Origin: DASWJZ01 sp963814905
GTDB lineage: Bacteria > Pseudomonadota > Alphaproteobacteria > Rhizobiales > Afifellaceae
Length of the DNA stretch: 64,000 nucleotides
Direction of reading: 5' to 3'
NCBI GenBank assembly: GCA_963814905.1
Contig: CAWFEM010000006.1
Coordinates: 14,861 to 78,860, forward strand
Shown: piece by piece, positions 55,533 through 63,808 of the stretch
Layout of the letters: the number at the start of each line of letters is the position of its first letter
Numbering within the stretch: position 1 is the stretch's first letter
The notes under the pieces: generated by a model
The model's database searches: none
The model's input: the letters and a program-made list of their open reading frames with translations, nothing else
Told to the model about the DNA's origin: nothing
Made by a program: the position numbers and the translations under genes

Positions 55533-55784
55533 TCACGCATAACCTCGCAGCCTGCCCGTCGCTGGATACTCCGGCCGGGCTTCGGTTTGCCGCGATCCGC
55601 AGCGGGTACACCGGAAGCGTCCAGCCAACGACGGCACGGGCGCTTCCCTTCTGAGCGGCAGAGTTGCCGCGTCCATCACTCTCGCCCGTCCACACTTATG
55701 GCAATGAACGCTCATCGGCATCGCGCGCTCGATCAGTTGGGCGACGGTAATTGCGTCAGGCCAGCGGGCGGCGTCGAAGGGCAT
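55533..55784 (-). CDS. Zinc-ribbon conserved hypothetical protein
   Basis: 83 residues. Two CxxC knuckles, CHKCG near residue 28 and CTRCG near 59, with PLRREAPVPSLAGRFRC between, form a zinc ribbon. Similar small proteins are common in Rhizobiales as I recall. Function unknown. It lies 14 bp downstream of the phasin stop on the same strand, so it may be co-transcribed. Confidence 0.65.
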   Translation of the reverse strand: MPFDAARWPDAITVAQLIERAMPMSVHCHKCGRARVMDAATLPLRREAPVPSLAGRFRCTRCGSRQTEARPEYPATGRLRGYA

Positions 55785-55797
55785 CCGGTAGACTAGC

Positions 55798-56280
55798 TCA
55801 ACGTCTCTTCAGCTCCTCCATCGCCGCCGTCACCCGCTTCTGCGCATCCTTGAAAACCTTTTCATTGGCGGCGCGAACTGCGGCAGCCATCTCCTGCATC
55901 AGCTTCAGCGCCTTTTCTACCGAGCGCCCGTAGGCGTCAGCATTGCGCTTAACGGCTTCGGGATTGCTTGCCGCTTCCAGACCGGAGACGTACTCCGTTG
56001 CTGTATCGGTCACGCGCCTGAAGATCTCCATCTGCTTTTCCAGCATGTCCCGATAGGTTTCCGCAGCGGCCTTGTTGGCTTCCATCATGGCTTCGAAGTT
56101 ACGGCGGTTCTGGTCCACAATATCACCGAGGTGCGCGCCGCCCGGCGTCATCGCCTTCACCTGCTCCATGAACTTCTGCGGATTGAATATTTCCTGCATC
56201 TTCTCAGGGTTATACATCCTCCAAAATTCGCCCATTTTCTCGGGCAGTTCAAAGGGAGAATGTTCCGGTTTCTTGGCCAT
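55798..56280 (-). CDS. Phasin-family protein
   Basis: 160 residues, all helical and amphipathic, beginning MAKKPEHSPFELPEKMGEFWRMYNPEK, with QNRRNFEAMMEANKAAAETYRDM at about 60-82 typical of the Phasin_2 family. It coats polyhydroxyalkanoate granules. No PHA synthase is in the window. GGAGCG lies upstream of the ATG. It looks like a normal chromosomal gene, unlike its decayed neighbours. Confidence 0.85.
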   Translation of the reverse strand: MAKKPEHSPFELPEKMGEFWRMYNPEKMQEIFNPQKFMEQVKAMTPGGAHLGDIVDQNRRNFEAMMEANKAAAETYRDMLEKQMEIFRRVTDTATEYVSGLEAASNPEAVKRNADAYGRSVEKALKLMQEMAAAVRAANEKVFKDAQKRVTAAMEELKRR

Positions 56281-56551
56281 ATCAGCGCTCCTTTCTGGCA
56301 GTGTGAAAACGGGTAGCCGACGCAGCTCAGCGTTTCGATTATTTCCAATCTTTGTTAGCGCCTGTCACCTTCGACATTGATCGTGGTCAACAGCAAACCG
56401 CACCGTGAGCACCCCAGATGCGAAAGTGAGCAACGCAGAGCGGAACGTAACTAGTGCGCTCTGTGCCAGGAGATTTTGCGGGGAGTGGCGAAGTCAAACT
56501 CGCCACTCTCTACGCTCGTCAAGCTGGCGCGGGATTCCTTCAGTAACGTCC

Positions 56552-56974
56552 TTAGCAGGCTGTTGAAGAATTTCGCTCACTCGGTCTTTCGGATGATGGC
56601 GGAGTGGCAACCGGCCTTGCCGCGATAAGCCGAGTGGCTGGCGCAGGCTCTTGCGAAGGAGCCGAATGGCCTTTCGCACCGTTCATGAAGATCGCGATGG
56701 CTGCGAGAATATCGCGGATTGCCAGCTTGCGGCTCGCGAAGATCGTCCCCGACGTAAGCGTGAACTGAGCCTTGCAGCCGGAATACTCTAGTATCTTGCG
56801 GCTCGTGAACTCATAAACCTTGAGGCACCCGCACTTCGGACAGACAGGCTCACCTTCTGTCTCGGCAAACCGGATCGCCTTGAAGGCGGCATAGGCTTCG
56901 TCGTCCGTGAGACGCAGCACGCTTCCCAGACTGAGCGTCCGGGCTTCTTTGCTGAGAAGAAAATGCTGCGACAT
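56552..56974 (-). pseudogene. IS1595-family transposase remnant
   Basis: From the ATG at 56974, MSQHFLLSKEARTLSLGSVL and the zinc-ribbon start EPVCPKCGC, then QFTLTSGTIFASRKLAIRDILAAIAIFMNGAKG match the N-terminal third of IS1595 transposases. After about residue 105 the frame becomes unrelated (PSQEPAPATRL) and stops; the DDE domain is missing. The second zinc knuckle is also damaged (one Cys where two are expected). Non-functional. Confidence 0.8.
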
Positions 56975-57077
56975 ATCACATCCGATAGGAACATATGGAA
57001 TGTAGGTATGTCGCATATCGTTGTCAATGGAAACATATCGAATATGATGAGAAATCTCGCCATGAACGGCAGAGGCG
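56975..57077. promoter_or_regulatory. Divergent control region with repeated ACATAT motifs
   Basis: Between the divergent IS1595 remnant and the DUF6471 gene, GGAACATATGGAA (56989) and GGAAACATATCGAA (57029) recur, with GCATATCG at 57013 and GACATATC at 56970. Repeats of this kind suggest binding of a shared regulator, perhaps the DUF6471 product. Confidence 0.45.
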
Positions 57078-57300
57078 ATGGTTACCGACGAGAATTGGAA
57101 GTCCCGCGTGCGCGGGCTATTCAAGTCAGAACTGGCGCGGCAGGGGATTGGCTATAAGGAGCTGGCCCTCAGGCTTGAGGCTATCGGGGTAAAAGAGACC
57201 GAGCAGAACATCGCCAATAAGCTCAGCCGGTGGGATCAGCGCCGTCTTCTTCATTCAGTGCCTCGACGCCATCGGAGCCGAGAAGATCGTCTTGAAGTAA
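57078..57300 (+). pseudogene. DUF6471-family protein gene, frameshifted
   Basis: MVTDENWKSRVRGLFKSELARQGIGYKELALRLEAIGVKETEQNIANKLSR matches the DUF6471 start. At about 57228-57232 the frame slips: the next frame continues GISAVFFIQCLDAIGAEKIVLK and a stop at 57298, the expected C-terminus. A run of four G contracted to two would explain it. Intact, the protein would be about 74 residues. DUF6471 proteins look like small helical DNA-binding proteins. Confidence 0.75.
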
Positions 57301-57377
57301 GCTTCATATCGAAAACGGGTACACTTCTACCCGAATTAACAATTTCTCTTGCGATTTTCGGGAGGATGGGCTAAAGG

Positions 57378-57413
57378 CCCAGCGTGCTCCGGGTTTGGAC
57401 CCCGGCGCTGGGG
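57378..57413. other. Stem-loop downstream of the DUF6471 remnant
   Basis: CCCAGCG pairs with CGCTGGG and the inner CCGGG with CCCGG. No T-run follows on either strand, so it is not a clear terminator. It stands between the broken DUF6471 gene and the aberrant tRNA gene. Confidence 0.45.
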
Positions 57414-57455
57414 TATTCTCTGTTCCCATCCCCTTGGTGTGGACCCAAAGGGAAG

Positions 57456-57571
57456 CGGAGGCGGAGGGATTTGAACCCCCGAGGGACGTTCCGAGGCCCG
57501 CCTGGAAGCTAAGCCTGGATGCCCCTACCCGATTAGGAATTGGGTGCTTTCAACCACTCAGCCACACCTCC
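57456..57571 (-). tRNA. tRNA-Ser-like gene, anticodon CCU, 47-nt variable region
   Basis: Minus strand, 116 nt. Acceptor GGAGGTG pairs with CGCCTCC, with G73 as discriminator. The D-arm GCTGAGTGGTTGAAAGC and T-loop TTCAAAT are normal serine tRNA features. The anticodon loop is TTCCTAA, giving CCU (an arginine anticodon), in a stem CCCAA/TCGGG with one A-C mismatch. The variable region is 47 nt, twice that of normal serine tRNAs, and folds into a long arm (AGGGGC/GTCCCT, TCC/GGA, AGGC/GCCT). No CCA is encoded, unlike the two host tRNAs here. It could be a non-canonical allo-tRNA-like molecule or a decayed gene. Confidence 0.7.
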
Positions 57572-57835
57572 ATCTCGATGAAGGTCCCGATCAAAAGGGG
57601 CCTCCATCTAATTCCGTTTACGCTACTTCCGATCACTCCGCAAGAATGAAAGGAGTTGTAGAAAGAGTGATGAAAAGGTATATGAAACCGGCGGAGTTCC
57701 GCTGAAAACTGGCGACGATGGCTTCCGACGATCCCAAAAGAATGCGCTTGATCGCGCTCTAAAGGAACGAAAGAGCTTCAGGAAGCGATTCGCACCGCTG
57801 CCCAGAAGCTTGAAAAGGTTGAGCAATTTATCGCG
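57572..57835. other. Gap with no convincing gene
   Basis: About 260 bases between the tRNA-like gene and the next short frame. In the frame of the next ORF the sequence reads as helical protein (KELQEAIRTAAQKLEKVEQF) back to a stop at 57749-57751, but without a start codon; it looks like the front of a gene broken by an indel. Confidence 0.4.
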
Positions 57836-58042
57836 ATGTTCCGGCAGTATACGACGGAAACCCCCGACTTGGATGCTTTAAAAGAGGAGCTTCATCCCGA
57901 ATTCTCCGGCTGGATGGGCCAAGAGGCGTTTGGTCAGCTTGTGCGAGCGGTTTTGTCAGCACAGGCCGGCCAATGGAAAGTCCTGAAATTCTGGAGAAGT
58001 TCAAAGAACAAGGGCATCCGCTTGGCTGAACAAATGTCGTGA
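57836..58042 (+). pseudogene. Remnant of a small helical protein gene
   Basis: 68 residues from the first in-frame ATG (MFRQYTTETPDLDALKEELHPEFSG...), with coding-like sequence continuing upstream to 57752 without a start. Best read as a 5'-damaged gene. Function unknown. Confidence 0.35.
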
Positions 58043-58049
58043 AACAGAC

Positions 58050-58563
58050 ATGGAACAAGGTTCTTCGGGTGGAGAAAAAAAGGCTGGCAACCTAGTTCAC
58101 CTTCCAAAGCTTGGATATTGGCTTCCGAACGAACCTTTAAGCGAAGAGAACAAAGCCAAGGCTGCGGCGGCAAGGGCTGAGCGAATAAAGGCCAGTCGGA
58201 AGGGACCGCGAAAGCAGCCCATTCGGAAGGGAAATCCGCGCGGGCGAAAGCCGACGCTTTCCTACCAGCAATTAGCGATAGCGGAGGAGTGGGTTTTGGA
58301 AGGTTTGTCAAAAGCCGAAATCGCGCGGCGTCTAGGGGTCGAGGCTTCGGTGATGAATAACCATTTCCCTGATGGTAAGGACGGGATTTTTACGGCGCCG
58401 AAATGCCGATCCTGTCTTGCTATCGAGACGCGACGCGGAGCGAGAACGAGCCCGAGTGATCCATGAAATGAGAGCGAAGCCTGTTTTATCAGGAACAGCA
58501 GATGACATAGTGCTTCGGCGGAGATTGGAGGAGATCGACCGCCTCCATCCCAGATCACAGTAA
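58050..58563 (+). pseudogene. HTH-domain protein, probably frameshifted
   Basis: The frame from 58050 codes a Lys/Ala-rich N-terminus and a helix-turn-helix (GLSKAEIARRLGVEASVMNNHF) near residue 95 like that of resolvase C-termini, then becomes atypical and stops at 58466. The +1 frame (58372-58563) reads RDAERERARVIHEMRAKPVL ... RRRLEEIDRLHP, a good helical C-terminus. A single indel around 58390-58430 would join them into about 170 residues. A pair of overlapping genes is the alternative. Confidence 0.45.
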
Positions 58564-58733
58564 CAAAGGCGCTAGGTGTGTTTGCTACTTAATGCCGCCA
58601 AAGTCGCTCCAGTTCCTCAATAGAGAACCGCCACTGGCGATCCTGCCCAGGGTGAACGCGGCGATGCGCAAGAGGGCGTCAGCACTCTCTTCATCCATGC
58701 GTTGTCACCCGAGTAAAGCGCCAGAATACAAAT

Positions 58734-59654
58734 TTACTCGAAAAAGTCTTCGTCAACGCGCTTCAAAAATAACGTCTCCTCGATTTTGCAGCCGACATTA
58801 TTCCTGATCATCAGTTTAGAGAGTTCTTTTCCGTCAATAAGCACAATCCTTTTGCCGAGCTTTGCGGCCGTATCAGCAGCCGATTGCGAAAAAGACGAGG
58901 TGGTGACGAAAAGTCCCTTGCTCGCTTTGTGCATGTCAAGGCTGCCAAAGAAATCTCGTATCGCCCCCGAACCGATCTTGTTACCAGGCTGATACCGCTT
59001 GGCTTGTATGTAGACCCAATCAAGGCCAAGCGGTCTTGATCGATGACCCCATCGACTCCGTCGTCGCCCGAGCGACCTATGGATCTTCCGGCGTCCTCCG
59101 ATGAGCCGCCATAACCCATGGCCAACAACAGAGATACAATCGTCCGCTCAAAGAACTCAGGGGCGACGCCGCAATCCGATCCAGAAGTTCGTCGCCAAGC
59201 GCCGTATTGATCTGCTTGTGGGCAGACCGCATTACTTCGTCAGGAGTTCGGCACCTGCGTCCTTTCGCGCTTGCGGCAATAACTCCGTGGCAGTAACATC
59301 TTGCCCGTCTCTCTGCCGGTTTCGAAACTCATTGAACTCATCAAATTGTGTCAGAAGCTCCGTATCAATTCGCTCAGGGTTGCTGGCCAGAACAATTTGC
59401 CCACGTTCTGAAATTTTAAAATGCGCCCTCCTTGGTATCTCGAGAAGACCGGCCTGTTTCAGATAGGTCTTTGCCCAATGCACTCGGTTGGCAAAAATTG
59501 TCTGCTTGCCGCTCGGAAGTAACTCGCTGCGCTCCTCGTCAGTCAGCTTTAACTGAGTTCCCAGTTCGTCGATGACGTCTCCAATCCTGGCTTCGCCTGC
59601 TGCCGCTCTTTTCAGAACTGGTAGCATCAGGGTTTGGTAGTCAGGAATGGCCAT
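58734..59654 (-). pseudogene. mrr: Mrr-type restriction endonuclease gene with three frameshifts
   Basis: Three consecutive minus-strand frames together give a full Mrr protein of about 305 residues: the winged-helix Mrr_N part (MAIPDYQTLMLPVLKRAAAG ... FANRVHWAKTYLKQAGLLE), the catalytic part (GRSGDDGVDGVIDQDRL, then with frame correction VYIQAKRYQPG, the PD-D/QxK centre) and the end (KASKGLFVTTSSFSQSAA ... VDEDFFE). Frames break near 59237, 59161 and 59025; each break is explained by one base lost from a short G or C run. Intact Mrr cuts methylated DNA; this copy cannot be made. Confidence 0.85.
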
Positions 59655-59965
59655 CCCGTACCCCTGTCAGAAGAAAAACCAGTGAAACATGCCGCTCGGT
59701 CAATCCGGCAAAGAAATCGCAGGATTGCCGGCATCAAAGATAGAATCAACCGTCATTAGGATCGCCTTGATAACCAGCACTGCATGTGAGCGCGCGGGGC
59801 AGGCAAACAACAGATTTTTCGAGCGTGGTGTACAATCACTGCGCGTCGGCGCTGGCGTGCCCCCCGGCTGGTGTGCATAATTCACGAGTTTTGCACAAAA
59901 GATTTGCCCCCGACCCGTCAGCGGTTTAGGTTGTGCATAATTCCGGTGCGAAAAGGAATGCGATC

Positions 59966-60512
59966 ATGGTCACCTTCGGCTACGCGAGAGTGTCAACGGA
60001 CGGGCAAACGCTCGATGCGCAAATAAGGGAGCTACGGGCGGCCGGGGCCGAGCGGGTCTTTCGGGAAAAAGTCAGCGGCTCAGTCACTGATCGAGCGCAG
60101 TTGCGACGTGCCCTGCAAGCGCTTGGAAAGGGTGATGTGCTTCTCGTCACTCGCCTCGACAGGCTTGCTCGATCAACGAGGGATCTGCTGAACACGCTCG
60201 CAACCATTGCCGAGAAAGGTGCAGGGATTCCGTTCGCTGCGGGACTCATGGGCGGACACCACGACACCGCATGGGCGGTTGATGCTGACGGTGCTTGCTG
60301 GCCTCGCCGAGTTCGAGCGGGAACTCATTCGCGCCAGAACAGGCGAGGGTCGGGAGCGGGCCAAGGCGCGCGGAGTGCGAATGGGTAGAAAACCGAAACT
60401 CACTCCACACCAACGCAGGGAAGCGCTTGCACGTCGGGAGGCCGGAGAGCCGCTGGCTGAGATTGGCCGATCTTATGCTGTTTCGCACTCGACGATTTCG
60501 CGGCTGCGATGA
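59966..60512 (+). pseudogene. Second serine resolvase gene, frameshifted
   Basis: MVTFGYARVSTDGQTLDAQ and RLDRLARSTRDLLNTLATIAEKG come from the first frame; at about 60225 the frame slips by one and continues GFRSLRDSWADTTTPHGRLMLTVLAGLAEFERELI with a C-terminal HTH (GEPLAEIGRSYAVSHSTISRL) to 60512. Together they form a 181-residue Tn3-type resolvase distinct from the intact one at 51609. Confidence 0.8.
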
Positions 60513-60756
60513 CAGCTTTATCGCCACCCAAATTGGTCCGCACGGTGTTTGTCCGCCGCCGGGCCATACTTGTTTCAGGGCGGATCCTACCAACGTCGAG
60601 CGACCTTCAAAACTCCGGCACAGCGTGATGCAAGTCTCGGCGCGATCATCGTGACCGGCCCTCACTGAATGCGAGCTTAATTGTCACGGCGCAAACCCAA
60701 ATGCCTAGAAAATCAGATTGAGGCGTAGGTCGAACACCGCCCGCTTACCTAATTCT

Positions 60757-61045
60757 CACACGGTGCCGTTCGGCAGCTTGCGGTAATCTCCGTTTTTCAG
60801 TGCAAACACAGAGTCATCCGCCCAGTTTTCCATGACCGTTTCGAACAACTTGTCGCCCGGTATCCCCTTCTCGAAGGTGACGAGCGCACGCGTCTGATCG
60901 CTAAACAGGATCGGAATGCTCGAACCAGGAGCCTTCCCTGAGAAGTTGGATGTTGTGGATGCCTCCCCTCGTCGTTGGAAAGCGCGATCCAGAAGAGTTC
61001 GTTGGTGACCGGCACAGCCGCCCGCCAAGCGCTGACGGCGGACAC
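60757..61045 (-). pseudogene. Broken, inverted copy of the lipoprotein's C-terminal domain
   Basis: The minus strand reads AGHQRTLLDRAFQ and, after frame changes, ILFSDQTRALVTFEKGIPGDKLFETVMENWADD and KNGDYRKLPNGTV. This matches the end of the lipoprotein at 54540-54835 (SDQTHALITFEKGIPGDKVFETVMESWAD ... NGDYRMLPNGTI) closely in DNA and protein. At least two indels break the frame. No upstream domains are attached. Confidence 0.8.
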
Positions 61046-61154
61046 TCAAAAGGATCTGAAGTGGAAGACCAACGTTCAATCGAGTAGCGTCGGCGACCTT
61101 CTAACGATAGTCTCACGGTGGTGGGTAACAATGTTTGGAGCTAGGGAGGCTAAA

Positions 61155-61576
61155 ATGTTCATGAAATTGATCAGGCTAGCAGTGGTTCCGCCGCCGTCTC
61201 ACTCATGATTTTTGGCAGTGCTATGGCTCAATCCAAACAGGATAGGCGCCTTGTGACGAGGGCGGATGCTCAAGAAAGAATTATGTCTGACCTGGCCGGA
61301 AGCACTCGTCTCACGAAAAAACGAAGAGCGACAATTAATCCGATTATGGAGAGATCGCTTCTAGCCATTAGACAGAAAAACGCGAGGAGAATACAAAGCA
61401 CGATAGCTGAGGCTCGGCTCCTAGATTGGGGCCCATTTTCGGATTGCGGCGATCATTGCAAACACTTGCTGGATGAGGGAAATGCCCCCGGGTATGGCGT
61501 GTGCTACTGGGCATGCGTCGCGCGGGGTGGCCCCGGCGCGGCGGCACCGCCTGCATCGAAGCTGGCGCCTCAGTAA
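61155..61576 (+). pseudogene. Small exported Cys-containing protein, frameshifted in the signal peptide
   Basis: After an AGGGAGG site, MFMKLIRLAVV (from 61155) runs in one frame and AAVSLMIFGSAMAQ in the next; the break is at 61187-61190 and needs one base in a short T run. The mature part (about 120 residues) is basic then has four Cys in FSDCGDHCKHLL and GYGVCYWACVARGG. No known family. An ATG at 61205 in the second frame would give a protein without a complete signal sequence. Confidence 0.5.
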
Positions 61577-61794
61577 GTAGGCAAGCCTGACAATATCCCC
61601 GGCGCGCTAGGGGCAGGGCGGCCACGATAGAATACGCTCTCATCTGCCCTTTTGGGAGCGCGCTACAGCGTTTTTTTCTTCCGCCGGGTTTGGATCCATC
61701 TCGACAAAAACTCCGCCGTAGCCGGCTTTGCGCCTCACAATCCTTGTTGCTTCTTGGAACCTCAAGTAGCTAAGCGCGCAAGCTGTCAATAATA

Positions 61795-62130
61795 TCAGAC
61801 TTTCCTGAGCCCGCGCGCAGTGAGCTCTTTTCCGGTATAGGGCTTCTTCGGTTTTTGGCTCCGGTGGCTTCTGGCATCATGCGGGGGCTCCGTCTGAAAG
61901 CCGCAAATGGGGCAGGACCGATTGGGATTTATGCGACGAGATCCCTTGCGCGATCCAGCTCTCCCGCCTTCAACCACGCGGTAGTTGTAGCCCAAGGAAT
62001 TGAGTTCATCGACCGCACTTTGAACCTTTTGAAGGGCTTCATTGCGTGCCGCCTGCATGAGTTGGTTCTTTTGCTCATCAAGGGCGCGCAGTTGTTCTAG
62101 GACGGATTGTTTTGCCAAAGTGGCCTCCAT
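61795..62130 (-). CDS. Small zinc-finger protein
   Basis: 111 residues from the ATG at 62130 (MEATLAKQSVLEQLRALDEQK). A helical N-terminal half leads to NSLGYNYRVVEGG, then a CCHH finger CPICGFQTEPPHDARSH and a basic tail KKPYTGKELTARGLRKV. Similar short proteins occur in Bradyrhizobium-type genomes as I recall. They may be nucleic-acid binding. A longer start at 62205 is possible. Confidence 0.65.
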   Translation of the reverse strand: MEATLAKQSVLEQLRALDEQKNQLMQAARNEALQKVQSAVDELNSLGYNYRVVEGGRAGSRKGSRRINPNRSCPICGFQTEPPHDARSHRSQKPKKPYTGKELTARGLRKV

Positions 62131-62600
62131 AGTTTGCAGCGGTTTACTAGAGGAGTATGTGACAAAGAAAAGGCCCTCTAGTTGCAGCGTCTCACGAGGC
62201 GTCAATGGCTAGTGGGCATTTCTCAAGCGTGACCGCCGACACGTCCGGAATTCCGTTGCGTGGTCTCTGCTACAGGCTCAGCGAGTAACGGAAATTGCGT
62301 CGAAAAAGGCAGAAAAGGTTGGGTGCTTGTCGCCGGCTTCCCACGGTAGGGCTCAGGCCCATGAAACGGGAAAGCATCATCCCGTTGTCGAGGTCAACAT
62401 CTCTTGTATGCGCGCGGGAAACTTTGCTGCGCCGGCATGTGCGGAAGCTGGGTGAGGATGGCCGAGTTGTAGCAGGTCTTGTAGTGGACATACTGAACCG
62501 GCAGAGCACGCTCTGGCGCGCGAATCACAGAATCCAGAAGATGCCACTTGTTTAGCTCCTCGCATTCGAAACAAGAACTTAAACACCTTAGGAGGACCCT
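62131..62600. other. 470-bp stretch without a convincing gene
   Basis: Only short overlapping frames with stop-rich alternatives. No repeats, tRNA or strong hairpin noticed. The last 15 bases hold the TTAGGAGGACCC ribosome site of the next gene. Confidence 0.5.
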
Positions 62601-62880
62601 ATGACCGAGAGAGATTATGAGGGTATCGTCACTTCGGTGGCAGTGCCGAGGTATGATCTTCCTGACCGCAAACCCTACTTTGTGTTCAGCATACCGAAGC
62701 CTACGTACGCCCCCCCGGTATTCCGGAGAACGTGCCTGTCTTTTACGTTTTGTTGGAGATGCCATATGCCGAACTCATAATGCGATTGGTCCTTACGGCT
62801 TACAAATTGGTTGTGCCCATTCAAGCGGGCTCATTTCGGGCAAAAAAATGCAAGTCGCATGGTTCGGTTGCCGAAGTCGC
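62601..62880 (+). pseudogene. Unknown gene, frameshifted in a C run and truncated by an IS fragment
   Basis: A strong TTAGGAGGACCC site precedes MTERDYEGIVTSVAVPRYDLPDRKPYFVFSIPKPTYAPP. The frame then fails at a run of seven C (62710-62716); adding one C restores GIPENVPVFYVLLEMPYAELIMRLVLTAYK, which is coherent. Beyond about 62870 the reading is antisense to an IS3 fragment. Family unknown. Confidence 0.5.
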
Positions 62881-62957
62881 GGGTCGAGAACAGATCGATG
62901 ACCGCCGCTACATAGAGCCAGCCCTCGGCCGTCCAGATATAGGTGAAGTCGGCGATC
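62880..62957 (-). mobile_element. IS3-family transposase (orfB) fragment
   Basis: The minus strand reads IADFTYIWTAEGWLYVAAVIDLFS, the first catalytic Asp region of IS3-family orfB integrase domains (ADFTYI...AAVIDLFSR). Only about 26 codons remain, with unrelated sequence on both sides. Confidence 0.75.
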
Positions 62958-63067
62958 TAATCACTCTCGCGCTAGGCGCGCTGCGAGCGGGAACTAAGGC
63001 CCGACCACCTGCGTTGATTGCGGAGCGCTCCCATGCCCCTCTCGCCCCCCGAGGGGAGCGCGTGTGA

Positions 63068-63488
63068 GCGTGTAAAATTTGTTTTAGCCCCTCAGATTGC
63101 TTCAGTCGCTCCGGCTGGGGCGGCTTTTCTTTTGTTTCTGCGGCCAGCCCTCGTTGTCCAGCGAGTTTAGTGGAGCTTAGCGCGCCGTCCGGCCGATAGT
63201 GGCAGTTCGATTTTCCGCCGCCCCGTGCGCCCGCACCAGAGCCTCCGCCGCTCGCCGCACCGAAACCGCCCATATTGCCGATGATGCCGATTATTGAGTT
63301 TATTGTTCCGCTCCCTGTGATTATGAATTCATCTTGAGACGACGATGGTGGTGCGGTGCGCGTCGCCGCCCTTTGTCGAGCTGCTTGGGCGTTGGCGCAT
63401 TCGGTCCGGAGCAAGTACAAATTGTCCTGAGCTGTCCATCTCTGTTGTTCTTACTATCGTATTGCTTCAACAGACTGTTAGCGGCGTT
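63068..63488. other. Region with a Gly-rich minus-strand frame, no firm gene
   Basis: A minus-strand frame from about 63440 to 63110 reads WTAQDNLYLLRTECANAQ then a Gly-rich part with TGSGTINSIIGIIGNMGG. It lacks a good start and continues through unrelated sequence. It may be the remains of a small exported protein. Confidence 0.3.
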
Positions 63489-63808
63489 TTATGCCTTTAG
63501 CGCCGCCAATCTGTCGTGTGCAAGTTTCCTGCACTGCTTCGCGATGGTTTTGTTGTTGTTCCCATCGCTTTCAACAGATAGACACCGCAAATGGTGTTGT
63601 TCAGCGTCGATCCGATCCAATTTCTGATTGGCAAAATTTATCTTCGGCACTATAGAATTGTAGGCCGTTTCCTGCACATCGACCGTGCGCTGAATAGATC
63701 GAAACGCGCATAGATCTCGGCGCAGGCCGCGGCCGAGTACTCCGCCGCGTCCAGCGGCGTGATGAGCATGGCCCCCAGCGCAAGGCAGGCGAAGAACGGC
63801 CTCAACAT
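63489..63808 (-). pseudogene. Small exported protein gene, frameshifted
   Basis: AAGGAGGATGCC precedes the ATG at 63808. The first frame gives a signal peptide (MLRPFFACLALGAMLITPLDA) and AEYSAAACAEIYARFDLFSA. Near 63690-63700 the frame shifts to TVDVQETAYNSIVPKINFANQKLD ... NNNKTIAKQCRKLAHDRLAALKA, ending at 63489. Combined product about 105 residues with three mature Cys. No family recognised. Confidence 0.55.

Noticed and set aside
57378..57455. Possible small RNA next to the aberrant tRNA
   Set aside because: Two hairpins are present, but no promoter or terminator T-run could be seen.
62908..63420. 170-residue minus-strand frame with a Gly-rich section as a full gene
   Set aside because: Weak start (TTG without a ribosome site), and the C-terminal half overlaps an IS3 fragment in another frame; kept only as a possible remnant.
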